Positions 47,001-54,429 of a DNA stretch of 64,000 nucleotides are shown in pieces; positions within the stretch are counted from its first letter, which is position 1; each line of letters opens with the position of its first letter. The stretch is from assembly GCF_028368975.1 (NCBI RefSeq), contig NZ_JAQNDM010000002.1, positions 8,798,425-8,862,424 of the forward strand, written 5' to 3'. The position numbers and the translations under genes were made by a program. The stretch comes from Stigmatella ashevillena. GTDB lineage: Bacteria; Myxococcota; Myxococcia; Myxococcales; Myxococcaceae. The notes beneath the pieces were generated by a model. The model made no database searches, was not told where the DNA came from, and saw nothing but the letters and a program-made list of their open reading frames with translations.

Positions 47001-47085
47001 CAAGGAGTACCGCCCTGAGCGACTTGACCGCACTGAGGTCACGCTCGCTGCGACGATCGTGTGCCACGCCGACGAGGCAACATAG
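41092..47085 (+). CDS. druE: DruE-like giant SF2 helicase with DUF1998 domain
   Basis: A 1997-residue protein. The helicase core has Walker A VVATGTGSGKTETF (about 118-131), the DEAH box LILDEAHMYRGVGG (about 346-359) and motif VI YQQRAGRAGRRG (about 1150-1161). Several zinc-ribbon-like segments are spread through it (CINPNCSA, CECGG, CTVCGHLQL, CGNCQ, CPQCSY, CPVCRT). The C-terminal Cys cluster CQGNCERSCTKCLRHYGNRF is typical of DUF1998/MrfA-like helicases. Size, domain order and final position in the A-E block match DruE (about 2000 residues). It probably translocates on or unwinds invading DNA. Confidence 0.85.
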   Translation: MSQQVELGVNEVAQRIHLRLRRYLEAQYHIRNSALIEERRILLEEPGGISQRPFIEVTPSYAVTGSFSGLTAPNLVTGLLQELVSWKPGIGVYPPYRHQADALEHFFAKGAQSDDLVVATGTGSGKTETFLYAILGALALEGTERRESFARHGVRALLLYPMNALVSDQTARLRRLLGDERLASLMEERWGRRARFGMYTSRTPYPGVRKGAKDKRHLDRLVGYYEQLETSTKPEERDLVAELKKRGRWPAKDIVAFYARALEEKALVKSGKRAGKENTLHHWGARFLTQPGDRELLTRHEMQEQAPDLLITNYSMLEYMLLRPIERPLFDQTRAWLAADPRNQFHLILDEAHMYRGVGGAEVGLLIRRLLSRLGVGRDRLRCILTTASLPDQGTAADEAAKKFARDLTGETGKRTFAIVRGTREKRSGARPGTPDEASALAAVNPAALAAAGFAPDEANASLARVAARIGWATPPTIVEKGDSATLATRQYICRSLTGFGPLELLLEHASGNATDFAVLAQTLFPGSSLGEAERATDGLLALGTFARRTEPGRNEQPLLPTRVHVLFRGLPPLYSCINPNCSARRNGTGTTLLGRLYTEPRTQCECGGRVFELLTHRDCGAAYLRAFASADFLWHERGGKLTEFGRPLHELHLFLEEPHPEQRGAVEPLLLDVQTGRVLGTASATTGGTRLCYRAHVAAVKVTNTTTFSVCPACTRPTQSNGSLKIMDLATKGEQPFANLVREQFVSQLATKGPSEQHPNEGRKALLFSDGRQKAARLARDLPREVERDSFREALVLACQELAQLSTPQPAILDETMYAAFVAVCARHHLHFFDGRDQDKLLEECRQFRKDFDDLDTALADKWRPTPPTRFRTALVRQIGDPYYSLVAACAAVVEAAPATLRKLQKRLTSVGTSSMLDEVANAWLREMFRMYAFDPALGKDARLDEFGFFQPVRAADGLKKFFELIRVRTGLSVADVERLRDELFEVFTREASAGDDSGRLVMTDSIVMRLALDEEWLQCTVCGHLQLKPFLGVCGNCQDKRLEKRPPEHEYMRSRKGFFREPLRAVLQGARPVHITAEEHTAQLSQRDAGDVYATTEEFELRFQDVPLGPDKPPVDILSCTTTMEVGIDIGSLTAVGLRTVPPQRENYQQRAGRAGRRGTSVSSVLMFAQGGAHDAHYFANPQAIISGPPREPRLKADNPRLARRHVNSHLLQTFFHSRLDSLSAEHQAEIAKHRPGIMSALGDAKEFFEGTAEFSFGEFEQWMKREVLTPKSAIVEEVAGWLPAAIFKTDGADEKRKFVREIADTLLHTLTQLRDGRLGASSGEAVPSEEDANDDDTGGLLDLCFERGLLPSYAFPTDLCSFVIQEWDKSTLQWRIKVAERPQLAKAQALSEYAPGRLLVVNKQTYRVGGVFVDGPPSATPAAALFAQPLNRYVGCPQCSYISIEGGRASARTVEGSPCPVCRTPLFVREYLDPPGFSPEEGCALREGDREQDVTYASSAQLPEIASRDEFDWRDGPGVNFSHAYGEDILLVVANKGKDAAGFSVCESCGGAWIDGEEPDGSHPRPFLVPRHILERDGVGRACNGEVRRGLFLVHDFRTDLLLLRGAFRQPLDFQPKQPWLYDALATLAEALALGASLHLDIDPGELSAGFRLLPALMDGDQGVAELYLFDTASGGAGYAADAGEQLQQVLDRTEQLLRVCQGNCERSCTKCLRHYGNRFLHGRLDRRLAFQLLRYFRAGEIPPFASAAEQIRKLRPLARFLEMEGWTTVTDPSGALRCEGPRSMTVGIYPAFLANDAAEMTHPTVAPSDARRVILPDYLVEHDLPSAYQRATGLTRPSTSAPRPTAPTSSTGRIVELSVKDLRKADDDKTHGKVRVLIDVALAAGAFAVRVPSPGLKNVGFGAGGWLVVRPVSPSDLGSDAWLVVLRPRGKFGATGSVWTVAHVKELLSYEGAPSRLQVSYGSATGKEYRPERLDRTEVTLAATIVCHADEAT

Positions 47086-48830
47086 TGGCGCGCTTCATCC
47101 CTGAGATAGCATCGACGGACATCGTCCACGACTCTGAGCGAGTAGTCTATGAGGCGCTGCGCGGTCTCCCGACGGGCTTTGTAGTTCTCCACTCGTTCCC
47201 CTGGCTCCGTCCCACGCGTGATCTTGCGGGCGAGCCACTCCGCGAGGGCGAGGCGGACTTCGTCATCCTCCACCCGGAGCGCGGTCTATTGGTCCTTGAG
47301 GTGAAGGGGGGCAAGCCGGAACTGACAGGGCGCACGTGGTCTCGCGGCGGGAAGGAGTTGCGTGACCCGTTCGACCAAGCTCGGAAGAGTCGCTATGCGC
47401 TCCTTGACGCGATCGAGGAGCGCACGCGTAAGCGCGTCCACCGCGGAATCTTTGCTCATGGTGACGTTGTCGTGTTCCCGCACGCTCGGTTCTCGGGGAC
47501 ACTACCCGTCAACAGTGATCCTCACATCCTCGTTGATGCATCAAGCCTTCCGATGCTCCCTGCGAGGATCGAGGAGGCGTTCACTGCATGGGCGCGGAGC
47601 GAAACGCACCTGACTCCAAGCCAGTTCACAGAGCTTCTTGATGCCCTGATGCCGAAGCTGAGGTTGATGCGCTGCGCAGGGGCGGAGGTCAGCGCGGAGT
47701 ATCATCGCATCGTCCAGATCACTCTCGATCAACGTGCGACCCTGTTGGGGCTCCTCGAGAATGAGCGCGTACTCGTCGAGGGTACGGCGGGTTCTGGGAA
47801 GACACTCCTCTCTCTCGAGTTCGCGCTGACGCGCGCTGACTGTGGTGAGAGTGTCTTGCTCCTCTGCTACAACCGCCACCTTAGCGCATGGCTTCAGGAG
47901 CAAGCCAAGCACGACCCGAGAGCACACCGTGCTGGCGCGCTGTTGGAAATCTCGACGTTCCACGCGTGTGCGCGCCGTTTGGCGCAGCGAGCGCGTGTGG
48001 ATTTCGACGTCCCAAGCACCGGCGAGCAGGCATTTTGGGATGAAGACGTCCCGCTCATTATGGAGCAATCACTTGAGGTCCTGCGCGCGCGGGGGCAAGC
48101 AGAGGCCTTTGATGCGATCGTCGTCGACGAAGCGCAGGATTTTGCTCCCGACTGGTGGGTGACGATTGAGTCTTTATCGCGCATAGGACAAGCAGGTCGG
48201 CTTTACGTCTTCCTTGATATGAAGCAGAGCCTGCGTGGCGTGGCGAAGCTCCCACCGGTTCCGCTCCCGGCCCGTTTCCGGCTTACAACGAACTGCAGGA
48301 ACACGAAGGCCATCGCCCGAAGCGGGGCAGCGCTCGCTAGCATCGACATTCGTCTGCTGCCTGGCTCGCCGTCGGGAGAGGCGCCTGCCGTTCGAAGAGC
48401 AGGGACGGCGGTGGCCGAGGCGGGGTTGGTGCTCTCCGAGGTCCGGCAGTTGTTCCTGCAAGGCATCAAGCCGCAGCAACTCGCGCTGATCGGTGCCGCC
48501 TCCCACGCGAAGGGCTCGCTCGTCCGCCACGCAGAGGTGGACGGGATCCCTCTTGTCGACGATGCCGTCGACTGGAGGCGAGGCGCTGGCGTTCTCGTGA
48601 CGACAGCGCGCGCATTCAAGGGACTCGAGGCAGACGTCGTGGTCGTTTATGGTCTCAGCGGGTTCGGCGCGCTCTTCACGCCGACTGACCTCTACGTGGC
48701 ATGGACAAGAGCAAGGCATCGCCTTGTACTCGTTTGCCAGTCCGGCGAGGTGCGCGCGACGGTTGAGGCGGCGCTCTTGGAGGCCGAACGGAGTTCAAGA
48801 ATTGCTGAGGCTGTTAACCGAGGCAGTTAG
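47085..48830 (+). CDS. NERD nuclease-SF1 helicase protein
   Basis: A 581-residue protein. The N-terminus is a NERD nuclease-related domain: GEADFVILHPERGLLVLEVK with Asp58 and the Glu72-x-Lys74 pair. An SF1 UvrD/DUF2075-like helicase follows: Walker A VEGTAGSGKTLLSLEF (about 229-244), IVVDEAQDFAPDWWV (about 344), VTTARAFKGLEADVVVVYGL and LYVAWTRARHRLVLVC. Its GTG start shares one base with the DruE stop, so it is co-translated. It can be read as the nuclease arm of the system; canonical Druantia lacks it. All key motifs appear intact. Confidence 0.85.
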   Translation: MARFIPEIASTDIVHDSERVVYEALRGLPTGFVVLHSFPWLRPTRDLAGEPLREGEADFVILHPERGLLVLEVKGGKPELTGRTWSRGGKELRDPFDQARKSRYALLDAIEERTRKRVHRGIFAHGDVVVFPHARFSGTLPVNSDPHILVDASSLPMLPARIEEAFTAWARSETHLTPSQFTELLDALMPKLRLMRCAGAEVSAEYHRIVQITLDQRATLLGLLENERVLVEGTAGSGKTLLSLEFALTRADCGESVLLLCYNRHLSAWLQEQAKHDPRAHRAGALLEISTFHACARRLAQRARVDFDVPSTGEQAFWDEDVPLIMEQSLEVLRARGQAEAFDAIVVDEAQDFAPDWWVTIESLSRIGQAGRLYVFLDMKQSLRGVAKLPPVPLPARFRLTTNCRNTKAIARSGAALASIDIRLLPGSPSGEAPAVRRAGTAVAEAGLVLSEVRQLFLQGIKPQQLALIGAASHAKGSLVRHAEVDGIPLVDDAVDWRRGAGVLVTTARAFKGLEADVVVVYGLSGFGALFTPTDLYVAWTRARHRLVLVCQSGEVRATVEAALLEAERSSRIAEAVNRGS

Positions 48831-49376
48831 CCGCCGTGTGCCTGTCCCGGCTCGCTTTCAACCGCTCTCGTTGGTGACACTCTCTGGAGTTGACTGGACT
48901 GACGTACCGAAAGTTTCGCAAGGCGTGCGAGCGCCGATAAAGAGGAATGGTGCTGCGCGGATCAACGGCCCGCAGCGACCGCCTTCACTTTAAGTATGGG
49001 TTTAGAGGGTCCCCGCTGGCCTTGCGTCGCCCTCTTGAGGACCAGTAAAGCAGGTAAGAGTCGAAACTGGAAAGCAGATAGAGACGCCTTCCCAGAAACC
49101 TCAGAGCGGAAAGAGCGGGTCTCCAGGGGAATGTTGTTAACCACCTCCCCAAAAGTTAACAGCACCTGTTAACCACTCTCGGCCTCTCTCTCCCCAAAAC
49201 GGGTGAAAGAGCGGTCTAGAGAGCCCAATCGGAGGCGGAGGAGAGGGGGCATCTCGCTCTGCGGGGTTGAGAGCCGAGAGGGCCCTCTTCAGCACCGCGA
49301 GGCAAAATCCCTTGGGATTCAGGGGCTTAAGCACGAAGGCCCCGCGATATTCATCGCGAGGCCCGTGTTAAGCAAA
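48831..49376. other. gap between defence operon and tRNA-Asn
   Basis: No supported gene. GTTAAC occurs three times in 38 bp (49136, 49155, 49168), two of them as GTTAACCAC, in an AT-richer patch. A short hairpin-like sequence (CGCGATATTCATCGCG, near 49343-49358) follows. The region may hold the island border or an old attachment site. Confidence 0.5.
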
Positions 49377-49402
49377 AAGGCCCTGCCGGTTGGCAGGGCC
49401 TT
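49377..49402 (-). terminator. intrinsic terminator of the tRNA-Asn gene
   Basis: A perfect 11-bp stem (AAGGCCCTGCC with GGCAGGGCCTT) encloses a GGTT loop. On the minus strand the stem is followed by TTTTTGCT. It lies nine bases beyond the tRNA 3' end. Confidence 0.9.
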
Positions 49403-49410
49403 TCGTTCAG

Positions 49411-49483
49411 CTCCCCGACGTGGACTCGAACCACGGACATGGTGATTAACAGTCACCCGCTCTACCAGCTGAGCTATCGGGGA
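49411..49483 (-). tRNA. tRNA-Asn (anticodon GTT)
   Basis: A 73-nt cloverleaf. The acceptor TCCCCGA pairs with TCGGGGA, followed by G. The D arm is GCTCAGCTGGTAGAGC. The anticodon GTT (49448-49450, complement) sits in GGTGACTGTTAATCACC, and the T arm is GTGGTTCGAGTCCAC. The 3' CCA is not encoded. tRNA genes are frequent integration sites for islands, and the defence operon ends 580 bp away. Confidence 0.97.
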
Positions 49484-49579
49484 ATATGTCCTCCGCCGCG
49501 ACCCAGGCCGCTGCGGCGAGGTGCTTTCTAGAAAACGGAGCCTGCTCTGTCAACAGTCCCCTTCGATCCTCTCGCACGC

Positions 49580-50809
49580 TTGCGCCTCCAGCCCTGGTCC
49601 GCCCTGACCGGGCTGGCCCCCTTGACCGGGGATGTCCTGGGCCGCGTCCTTTCTGGAACCCCTGCCGAGCGCGCCCTCGACCGTGCCCTGCGGGAGCACC
49701 GGTCTCTCTCCCGAGAGCAGCGACAGGCGCTCAAGGAGGCCACCTTCAATGTCGGCCTGTGGCGGCGGCGGCTCGCCTTCCTTCTGGGTCGCCCGGAGGC
49801 TTCCGCCCCCTGGCTTCTCTACGCCCTCCTGCATGGGCTGGTGGGCGTCCCCCCTCACGAGGCTGCTGCCTGGGCCGGGGTCGAAGCTCCGGTGGCACTG
49901 GTCCCGGATGCGCCTCCTTCGCTCGCCCTGAGGACTTCCCTTCCGGATTGGCTCGCCGACCACTTCGTCCACGAGTGGGGCCCAGAGGCCGAGGATTTCT
50001 GTGCCCACCTCAATGTCCCAGGCACGATTACGCTGCGAGTGAATCGCCTCCGCATCTCGCGTGAAGACCTGGCCTCGCGATTGCGTTCCGAGGGGGTTCA
50101 GACCCGGCCGGGGGCCTGGAGCCCCTGGGCCCTCCATCTTGAAGGGGAGCGGCCCAACCTCTATGGCCTCAAAGCACTCCAGGAAGGGCTCTTTGAAGTC
50201 CAAGACGAGGGCAGTCAGTTGCTCGGCCTGCTCGTGGAGGCTCGCCCCGGGGAGACAGTGCTCGATCTGTGTGCGGGGGCAGGGGGCAAGACGCTTCAAT
50301 TGGGCGCCGCCATGGCGAACCGAGGCCCGCTCCTGGCCTACGACCCGGATGCTGGGCGGCTCGACCGGCTCCTGCAACGGTGTTCCCGGGCCGGACTGTC
50401 TCAGGTGCAGGTGCTCCGTGCTCCCCCCGGGGGGCTGAGTGTGGACCGGGTGCTCGTGGATGCGCCTTGCTCCGAGCTAGGCTCGCTGCGCCGGGGGCCT
50501 GACCTGCGCTTCTTGAAGGCCCCGACCGTTCTGGAGGAGTTCGTCCCCCTCCAGCGAGCACTGCTGGCCCAGGCGGGGACGCAGGTACGTCCAGGTGGGC
50601 GGCTGGTCTATGCCACCTGCACGGTGAACCGTGCTGAGAACCAGGAGCGCGTCGCCGAGTTCCTGCGCCAGCGGCCGGACTTCCGGCTCCTTCGCCCTGG
50701 GGCCGGGTGGCTTCCGGAGGAGTTTCTCCAGGAGGGGTTCTTCCTCTGTTCCCCCCACCGGCAGGGCACGGATGCGTTCTTCGCGGCCGTCCTGGAGCGC
50801 TCGGGGTAG
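49580..50809 (+). CDS. NSUN/RsmB-like RNA (cytosine-5) methyltransferase
   Basis: A 409-residue protein. It has an N-terminal NusB-like helical region, a central PUA-like segment, and a SAM-binding core VLDLCAGAGGKTLQL. The catalytic cysteines are in VDAPCSELGSLRR (motif IV) and YATCTVNRAENQ (motif VI), with ending FFLCSPHRQGTDAFFAAVLE. It methylates cytosine in rRNA or tRNA. The first in-frame start is TTG at 49580; the family pattern (DPLARLRLQPWSAL) suggests a few upstream residues could belong to the protein. It is the first core-chromosome gene after the tRNA. Confidence 0.85.
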   Translation: MRLQPWSALTGLAPLTGDVLGRVLSGTPAERALDRALREHRSLSREQRQALKEATFNVGLWRRRLAFLLGRPEASAPWLLYALLHGLVGVPPHEAAAWAGVEAPVALVPDAPPSLALRTSLPDWLADHFVHEWGPEAEDFCAHLNVPGTITLRVNRLRISREDLASRLRSEGVQTRPGAWSPWALHLEGERPNLYGLKALQEGLFEVQDEGSQLLGLLVEARPGETVLDLCAGAGGKTLQLGAAMANRGPLLAYDPDAGRLDRLLQRCSRAGLSQVQVLRAPPGGLSVDRVLVDAPCSELGSLRRGPDLRFLKAPTVLEEFVPLQRALLAQAGTQVRPGGRLVYATCTVNRAENQERVAEFLRQRPDFRLLRPGAGWLPEEFLQEGFFLCSPHRQGTDAFFAAVLERSG

Positions 50810-50812
50810 GGG

Positions 50813-51793
50813 ATGGCGGGGTTCTGGACGCTTGCTTTCCTGGCGCTCTTGAACACCCCTTCCCCCCTCGTGCTGGGTGCTATGAAGGCGCCCGTGCGTT
50901 GGCAGAAGCCGATTCCCCTTCGTCCTCGAGACACCGTTCACGTCGTTGCTCCCGCAGGTCCCTTCGACAGGGCCGGGTTCGAAGCGGGCCTGGCCATCAT
51001 CGGGCAGCGGTATTCGCCCGTGTATGGCCCTGACCTCTTCTCGGCCCACCGGTACCTCGCGGGCGAGGATTCCCGGCGCCAGGAAGAGCTCGCCCGGGCT
51101 TTGAGGGACCCCCAGGGCCGCGCCATCTTCTGTGCCCGGGGAGGGTACGGGAGCATGCGCCTGTTGCCGGGGCTTCCTTTCGCGGACGCCGCGCCCTCCG
51201 CCCTCGTGGGGTTCTCGGACATCACCGCGCTGCACCTCGCCCTCCAGGCGAAGGGCCGGGTTTCCCTCCACGGCCCCGTGCTGACCCAGTTGGGCAGACA
51301 GCCCCCCGAGGTTCACGAGCGCCTCTTCCAACTCCTGGAATCCCCCGCGCCCGCCGCTCCCCTCTCTGGAACGGACACCTACGTGGCGGGGACCGCAGAA
51401 GGCCCACTGCTGGGGGGCAACCTCTCCGTCCTGGCCTGCCTGGTGGGTACGCCGTATCTGCCCTCCTTCGAGGGGGCCGTGCTCCTGCTCGAGGATGTCG
51501 GCGAGCGCCCCTATCGGTTGGACCGCCTGTGGACCCAGTTGCGGCTGGCTGGTCTCTTCCGGCAGGTGCGGGGCATTGTCCTGGGCGATTTCACCGTGTG
51601 CGAGGAGAAGGGCGCGGAGTACACCAGCGCGGAGGTGCTGCGCTCGCTCGCCCAGGAGGAAGGGCTGCCCTGCGCGGCGGGCTTCCCCATCGGTCATGGG
51701 ACCCTGAACTTTCCTGTCCCGCTGGGGGTCCCCGTCCGCCTGGAGGCGGACAGGGCTCAGCTTTCCTTCTTGGAAGGGGCGGTGCGTGAATGA
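50813..51793 (+). CDS. LD-carboxypeptidase (peptidase S66)
   Basis: A 326-residue protein with the S66 catalytic plan. The nucleophile Ser lies in CARGGYGSMRLLP, the Glu in VLLLEDVGERPYRLDR, and the His in GHGTLNFPVPLGV. The family removes the terminal D-Ala from murein tetrapeptides during cell-wall recycling. An in-frame ATG at 50882 (MKAPVRW) could be the true start if the first 23 hydrophobic residues are not used. It overlaps the next gene by ATGA and belongs with Mpl two genes on. Confidence 0.88.
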   Translation: MAGFWTLAFLALLNTPSPLVLGAMKAPVRWQKPIPLRPRDTVHVVAPAGPFDRAGFEAGLAIIGQRYSPVYGPDLFSAHRYLAGEDSRRQEELARALRDPQGRAIFCARGGYGSMRLLPGLPFADAAPSALVGFSDITALHLALQAKGRVSLHGPVLTQLGRQPPEVHERLFQLLESPAPAAPLSGTDTYVAGTAEGPLLGGNLSVLACLVGTPYLPSFEGAVLLLEDVGERPYRLDRLWTQLRLAGLFRQVRGIVLGDFTVCEEKGAEYTSAEVLRSLAQEEGLPCAAGFPIGHGTLNFPVPLGVPVRLEADRAQLSFLEGAVRE

Positions 51794-52968
51794 GTGTCAT
51801 CGGTGGCCTTCAGTCCGTCCTTGAAGAGGCCGTGGAGCTCAAGGTCTTCCCGGCGGCCCAGGCCGTCGTGCTTCACCGTGGCGTCCAGGTGTTTGGAGGC
51901 GTGGCGGGAGCGGCCACGGGCGATACCCGCTTCGATCTGGCCTCGCTCACCAAGGTGCTCTGCACGGCCCCGCTCTTCCTGCGCCTCTGGACGGACGGCA
52001 AGCTGGGCCCGGAGACGCGGGTGGAGCGTTTCTTTCCCGGCTCGCCCGTCGCAGAGGCCGGGGCCACCGTGGCGGATTTGCTGTACCACCGCTCGGGGCT
52101 TCCCCCGTTCGTTCCCTTTTTTGCCCAGGCGCTCACGGCTACCCCGGAACTGCTCGATCCGGCCTGCTCCCCGTCCGTCAGGGCCCGGGCGCGCGAGGCG
52201 CTCGTTCAGGCCGCCGCGAGTACCCCGCTCGCCGCTCCCTGCCGCAGCCGGACCGCCTACAGCGACGTGGGGTTCATCCTCCTGGGGGAGATCATCTCCC
52301 GGGCTGCGGGGGCACCGCTGGAGATCCTCTTTCTCCGCCATGTCGCGGAGCCGCTGGGCCTCGGGACGCGCTTCCACCGGCTCTCGGAGTTGCCCACGGA
52401 CGGAAAGGTTGCTCCCACGGGGGCTACCCGTCCCCGGGAGCCCGCCCCCGGCCAGGAGGGCTTGTGGGCAGACGTCCCGAGCCGGGCCAGCCCTCCGGGG
52501 GAGGTGGACGACGACAATGCCTGGGTGATGGATGGCGTGAGCGGGCACGCGGGGCTCTTCGGCACCGCCGTGGACGTGGCCCGCTTCGGGCAGGCGGTGC
52601 TGGAAGGGTGCGCGGGCAATGTCACCCTCGCGCCCGGGCCCCTGTGGCACCGCGCGCTCGCGACGGATCCGCTCGTTCCCGGCAGCACGCGGTCCATGGG
52701 TTTCGACTCCCCCTCGTTGGAGCACTCCAGCGCGGGGCACTTCATTGGCAATGCCCCTCCGGGCGCCGTGGGGCACCTGGGCTTCACCGGGACCAGCCTC
52801 TGGGTGGACCTGCGCCGCGCCCTGGTGGTGGCGCTCGTCACCAACCGGGTGGCGCATGGGCGTCAGGAGACCCGCATCCGCGACTTCCGCCCCGTCTTCC
52901 ACGACCTGGTGATAGAGGCGTTGGGCCTCGAGAGACTCGACGAACCGAAGCAAGGGAATCATGGCTGA
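51790..52968 (+). CDS. beta-lactamase-like serine hydrolase
   Basis: A 392-residue protein of the class C beta-lactamase/esterase fold. It has SxxK in FDLASLTKVLCTAPLF, a Tyr motif in RTAYSDVGFILLGEIISRAA, and a late GHLGFTGTSLWVDLRR, the KTG-like strand. It could be a D-aminopeptidase or esterase acting on murein fragments or esters. It lies between LD-carboxypeptidase and Mpl with overlapping ends, so a peptidoglycan role fits. No signal peptide is evident. Confidence 0.85.
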   Translation: MSVIGGLQSVLEEAVELKVFPAAQAVVLHRGVQVFGGVAGAATGDTRFDLASLTKVLCTAPLFLRLWTDGKLGPETRVERFFPGSPVAEAGATVADLLYHRSGLPPFVPFFAQALTATPELLDPACSPSVRARAREALVQAAASTPLAAPCRSRTAYSDVGFILLGEIISRAAGAPLEILFLRHVAEPLGLGTRFHRLSELPTDGKVAPTGATRPREPAPGQEGLWADVPSRASPPGEVDDDNAWVMDGVSGHAGLFGTAVDVARFGQAVLEGCAGNVTLAPGPLWHRALATDPLVPGSTRSMGFDSPSLEHSSAGHFIGNAPPGAVGHLGFTGTSLWVDLRRALVVALVTNRVAHGRQETRIRDFRPVFHDLVIEALGLERLDEPKQGNHG

Positions 52969-54427
52969 CGACAACGGAAACGTTCTGGAGACCCTCGCGC
53001 CGGGTGCCGTGCGCCGCATTCACCTGCTGGGCGTGGCGGGCACGGGCATGGGCTCCTTCGCGGGCATGCTCAAGGCGGCGGGCTACGAGGTGACGGGGAG
53101 CGATGAGAACGTCTATCCCCCCATGAGCGACATGCTCCAGGCGTGGGGCATTCCGGTCGTCACCCCCTACCGCCCGGAAAACCTGGATGCGGCGAAGCCC
53201 GACCTCGCCATCATTGGCAACGTCATCCGCCGGGTGAATCCCGAGGCCACCGAGGTGCGCGCCCGCCGCCTGCCGCAGATGAGCTTCCCCGCGGCGCTCG
53301 GCTCCCTGTTCCTCAAGCAGTCCCACTCGGTGGTGGTGGCCGGGACCCACGGCAAGACGACGACTTCCTCGCTGATGGCGCACGTGCTGGTGGATGCGGG
53401 AAAGGATCCGTCCTTCCTGGTGGGCGGCGTCACCCAGAACTACGCGGGCAACTACCGCGTGGGGAAGGGGCCGCACTTCGTCGTGGAGGGAGATGAGTAC
53501 GACACGGCGTACTGGGACAAGGGCTCCAAGTTCCTGCACTACCAGCCCCGCACCGCCATCCTGACCAGCGTGGAGTTTGATCACGCGGACATCTTCCGGG
53601 ACTTGCCGCACTACGAGGCCACCTTCGAGAAGTTCGTGCGGCTCATTCCGCCGGAGGGGCAGCTCGTGGTGTGCGCTGCTTACCCGAACGCGGTGCGCAT
53701 CGCGGGCGGCACGCGGGGCCGGGTGGTGACCTATGTGGCCCGGGAAGGCGCGGAGGCGGATTATACGCCTCGGAACGTCTCCTTTGGCGCCGAAGGGGCT
53801 CGCTTCGAGGTGGTGGAGCGAGGCACGGTGCTCGGCACGGCGCGAATGGAGCTCACAGGCCTCCACAACGTGGAGAACGTCCTGAGCGTCATCGCCGCAG
53901 CGCGGGGCCTGGGGCTCTCGTTCGAGGAGATTGCCCAGGGGCTCGCCAGCTTCCGCGGGGTGAAGCGCCGCCAGGAGGTGCGCGGTGAGCCCGGGGGCAT
54001 CCTGGTCGTGGACGACTTTGCGCACCATCCCACCGCCGTGAGGGAGACGATCGCCGCCCTCTGCCAGCGCTTCCCCGAGCGGCGGCTGTGGGCCATCTTC
54101 GAGCCGCGCTCCAACACCAGTCGCCGCAACATCCACCAGGAGGACTATGCCCACGCCTTCACCGGCGCGGCCCGGGCCAGCCTCAAGGTGCCCGAGCGCC
54201 ACGACAAGGTGCCCAGCAATGAGGAACTGGACGTGCCCCGGCTCTGTGAGGCGTTGAAGGCGCAGGGCATCCAGGCGGACCACGCCGCCGACGTGCCGTC
54301 GCTCCTGGAGCGCGTGGCCCGTGAGGCCCTCCGGGGGGACGTGCTGCTGGTGATGAGCAACGGTGCCTTCGGAGGGTTCATCGACAAGGTGCTCGCGGCG
54401 CTTCAGGCGCGGGGCGGAGAGGGTTAG
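52961..54427 (+). CDS. mpl: UDP-N-acetylmuramate:L-Ala-gamma-D-Glu-meso-DAP ligase
   Basis: A 488-residue Mur ligase. It has an N-terminal Rossmann HLLGVAGTGMGSFAGMLKAA, ATP-binding AGTHGKTTTSSLMAHVL (about 127-143), substrate loop FVVEGDEYDTAYWDKGSKFL, FDHADIFRDL, and the C-terminal LVVDDFAHHPTAVRETIAAL and FEPRSNTSRR. The DDFAHHP and FEPRSNTS motifs point to Mpl rather than MurC. It reattaches recycled tripeptide to UDP-MurNAc in the cytoplasm. It overlaps the upstream gene by 8 bases. Confidence 0.9.
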   Translation: MADDNGNVLETLAPGAVRRIHLLGVAGTGMGSFAGMLKAAGYEVTGSDENVYPPMSDMLQAWGIPVVTPYRPENLDAAKPDLAIIGNVIRRVNPEATEVRARRLPQMSFPAALGSLFLKQSHSVVVAGTHGKTTTSSLMAHVLVDAGKDPSFLVGGVTQNYAGNYRVGKGPHFVVEGDEYDTAYWDKGSKFLHYQPRTAILTSVEFDHADIFRDLPHYEATFEKFVRLIPPEGQLVVCAAYPNAVRIAGGTRGRVVTYVAREGAEADYTPRNVSFGAEGARFEVVERGTVLGTARMELTGLHNVENVLSVIAAARGLGLSFEEIAQGLASFRGVKRRQEVRGEPGGILVVDDFAHHPTAVRETIAALCQRFPERRLWAIFEPRSNTSRRNIHQEDYAHAFTGAARASLKVPERHDKVPSNEELDVPRLCEALKAQGIQADHAADVPSLLERVAREALRGDVLLVMSNGAFGGFIDKVLAALQARGGEG

Positions 54428-54429
54428 CC

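Noticed and set aside
31168-48830. DISARM, BREX or Zorya identity for the operon
   Set aside because: There is no DrmA/PLD/methylase set, no PglZ or BrxC, and no MotAB-like genes; a DUF4338 protein with a near-2000-residue DUF1998 helicase fits Druantia best.
49411-49483. tRNA-Asn as attachment site of the serine recombinase prophage
   Set aside because: Large serine recombinases seldom use tRNA genes, no repeat of the tRNA end is seen near 25.3 kb, and 24 kb of unrelated genes lie between.
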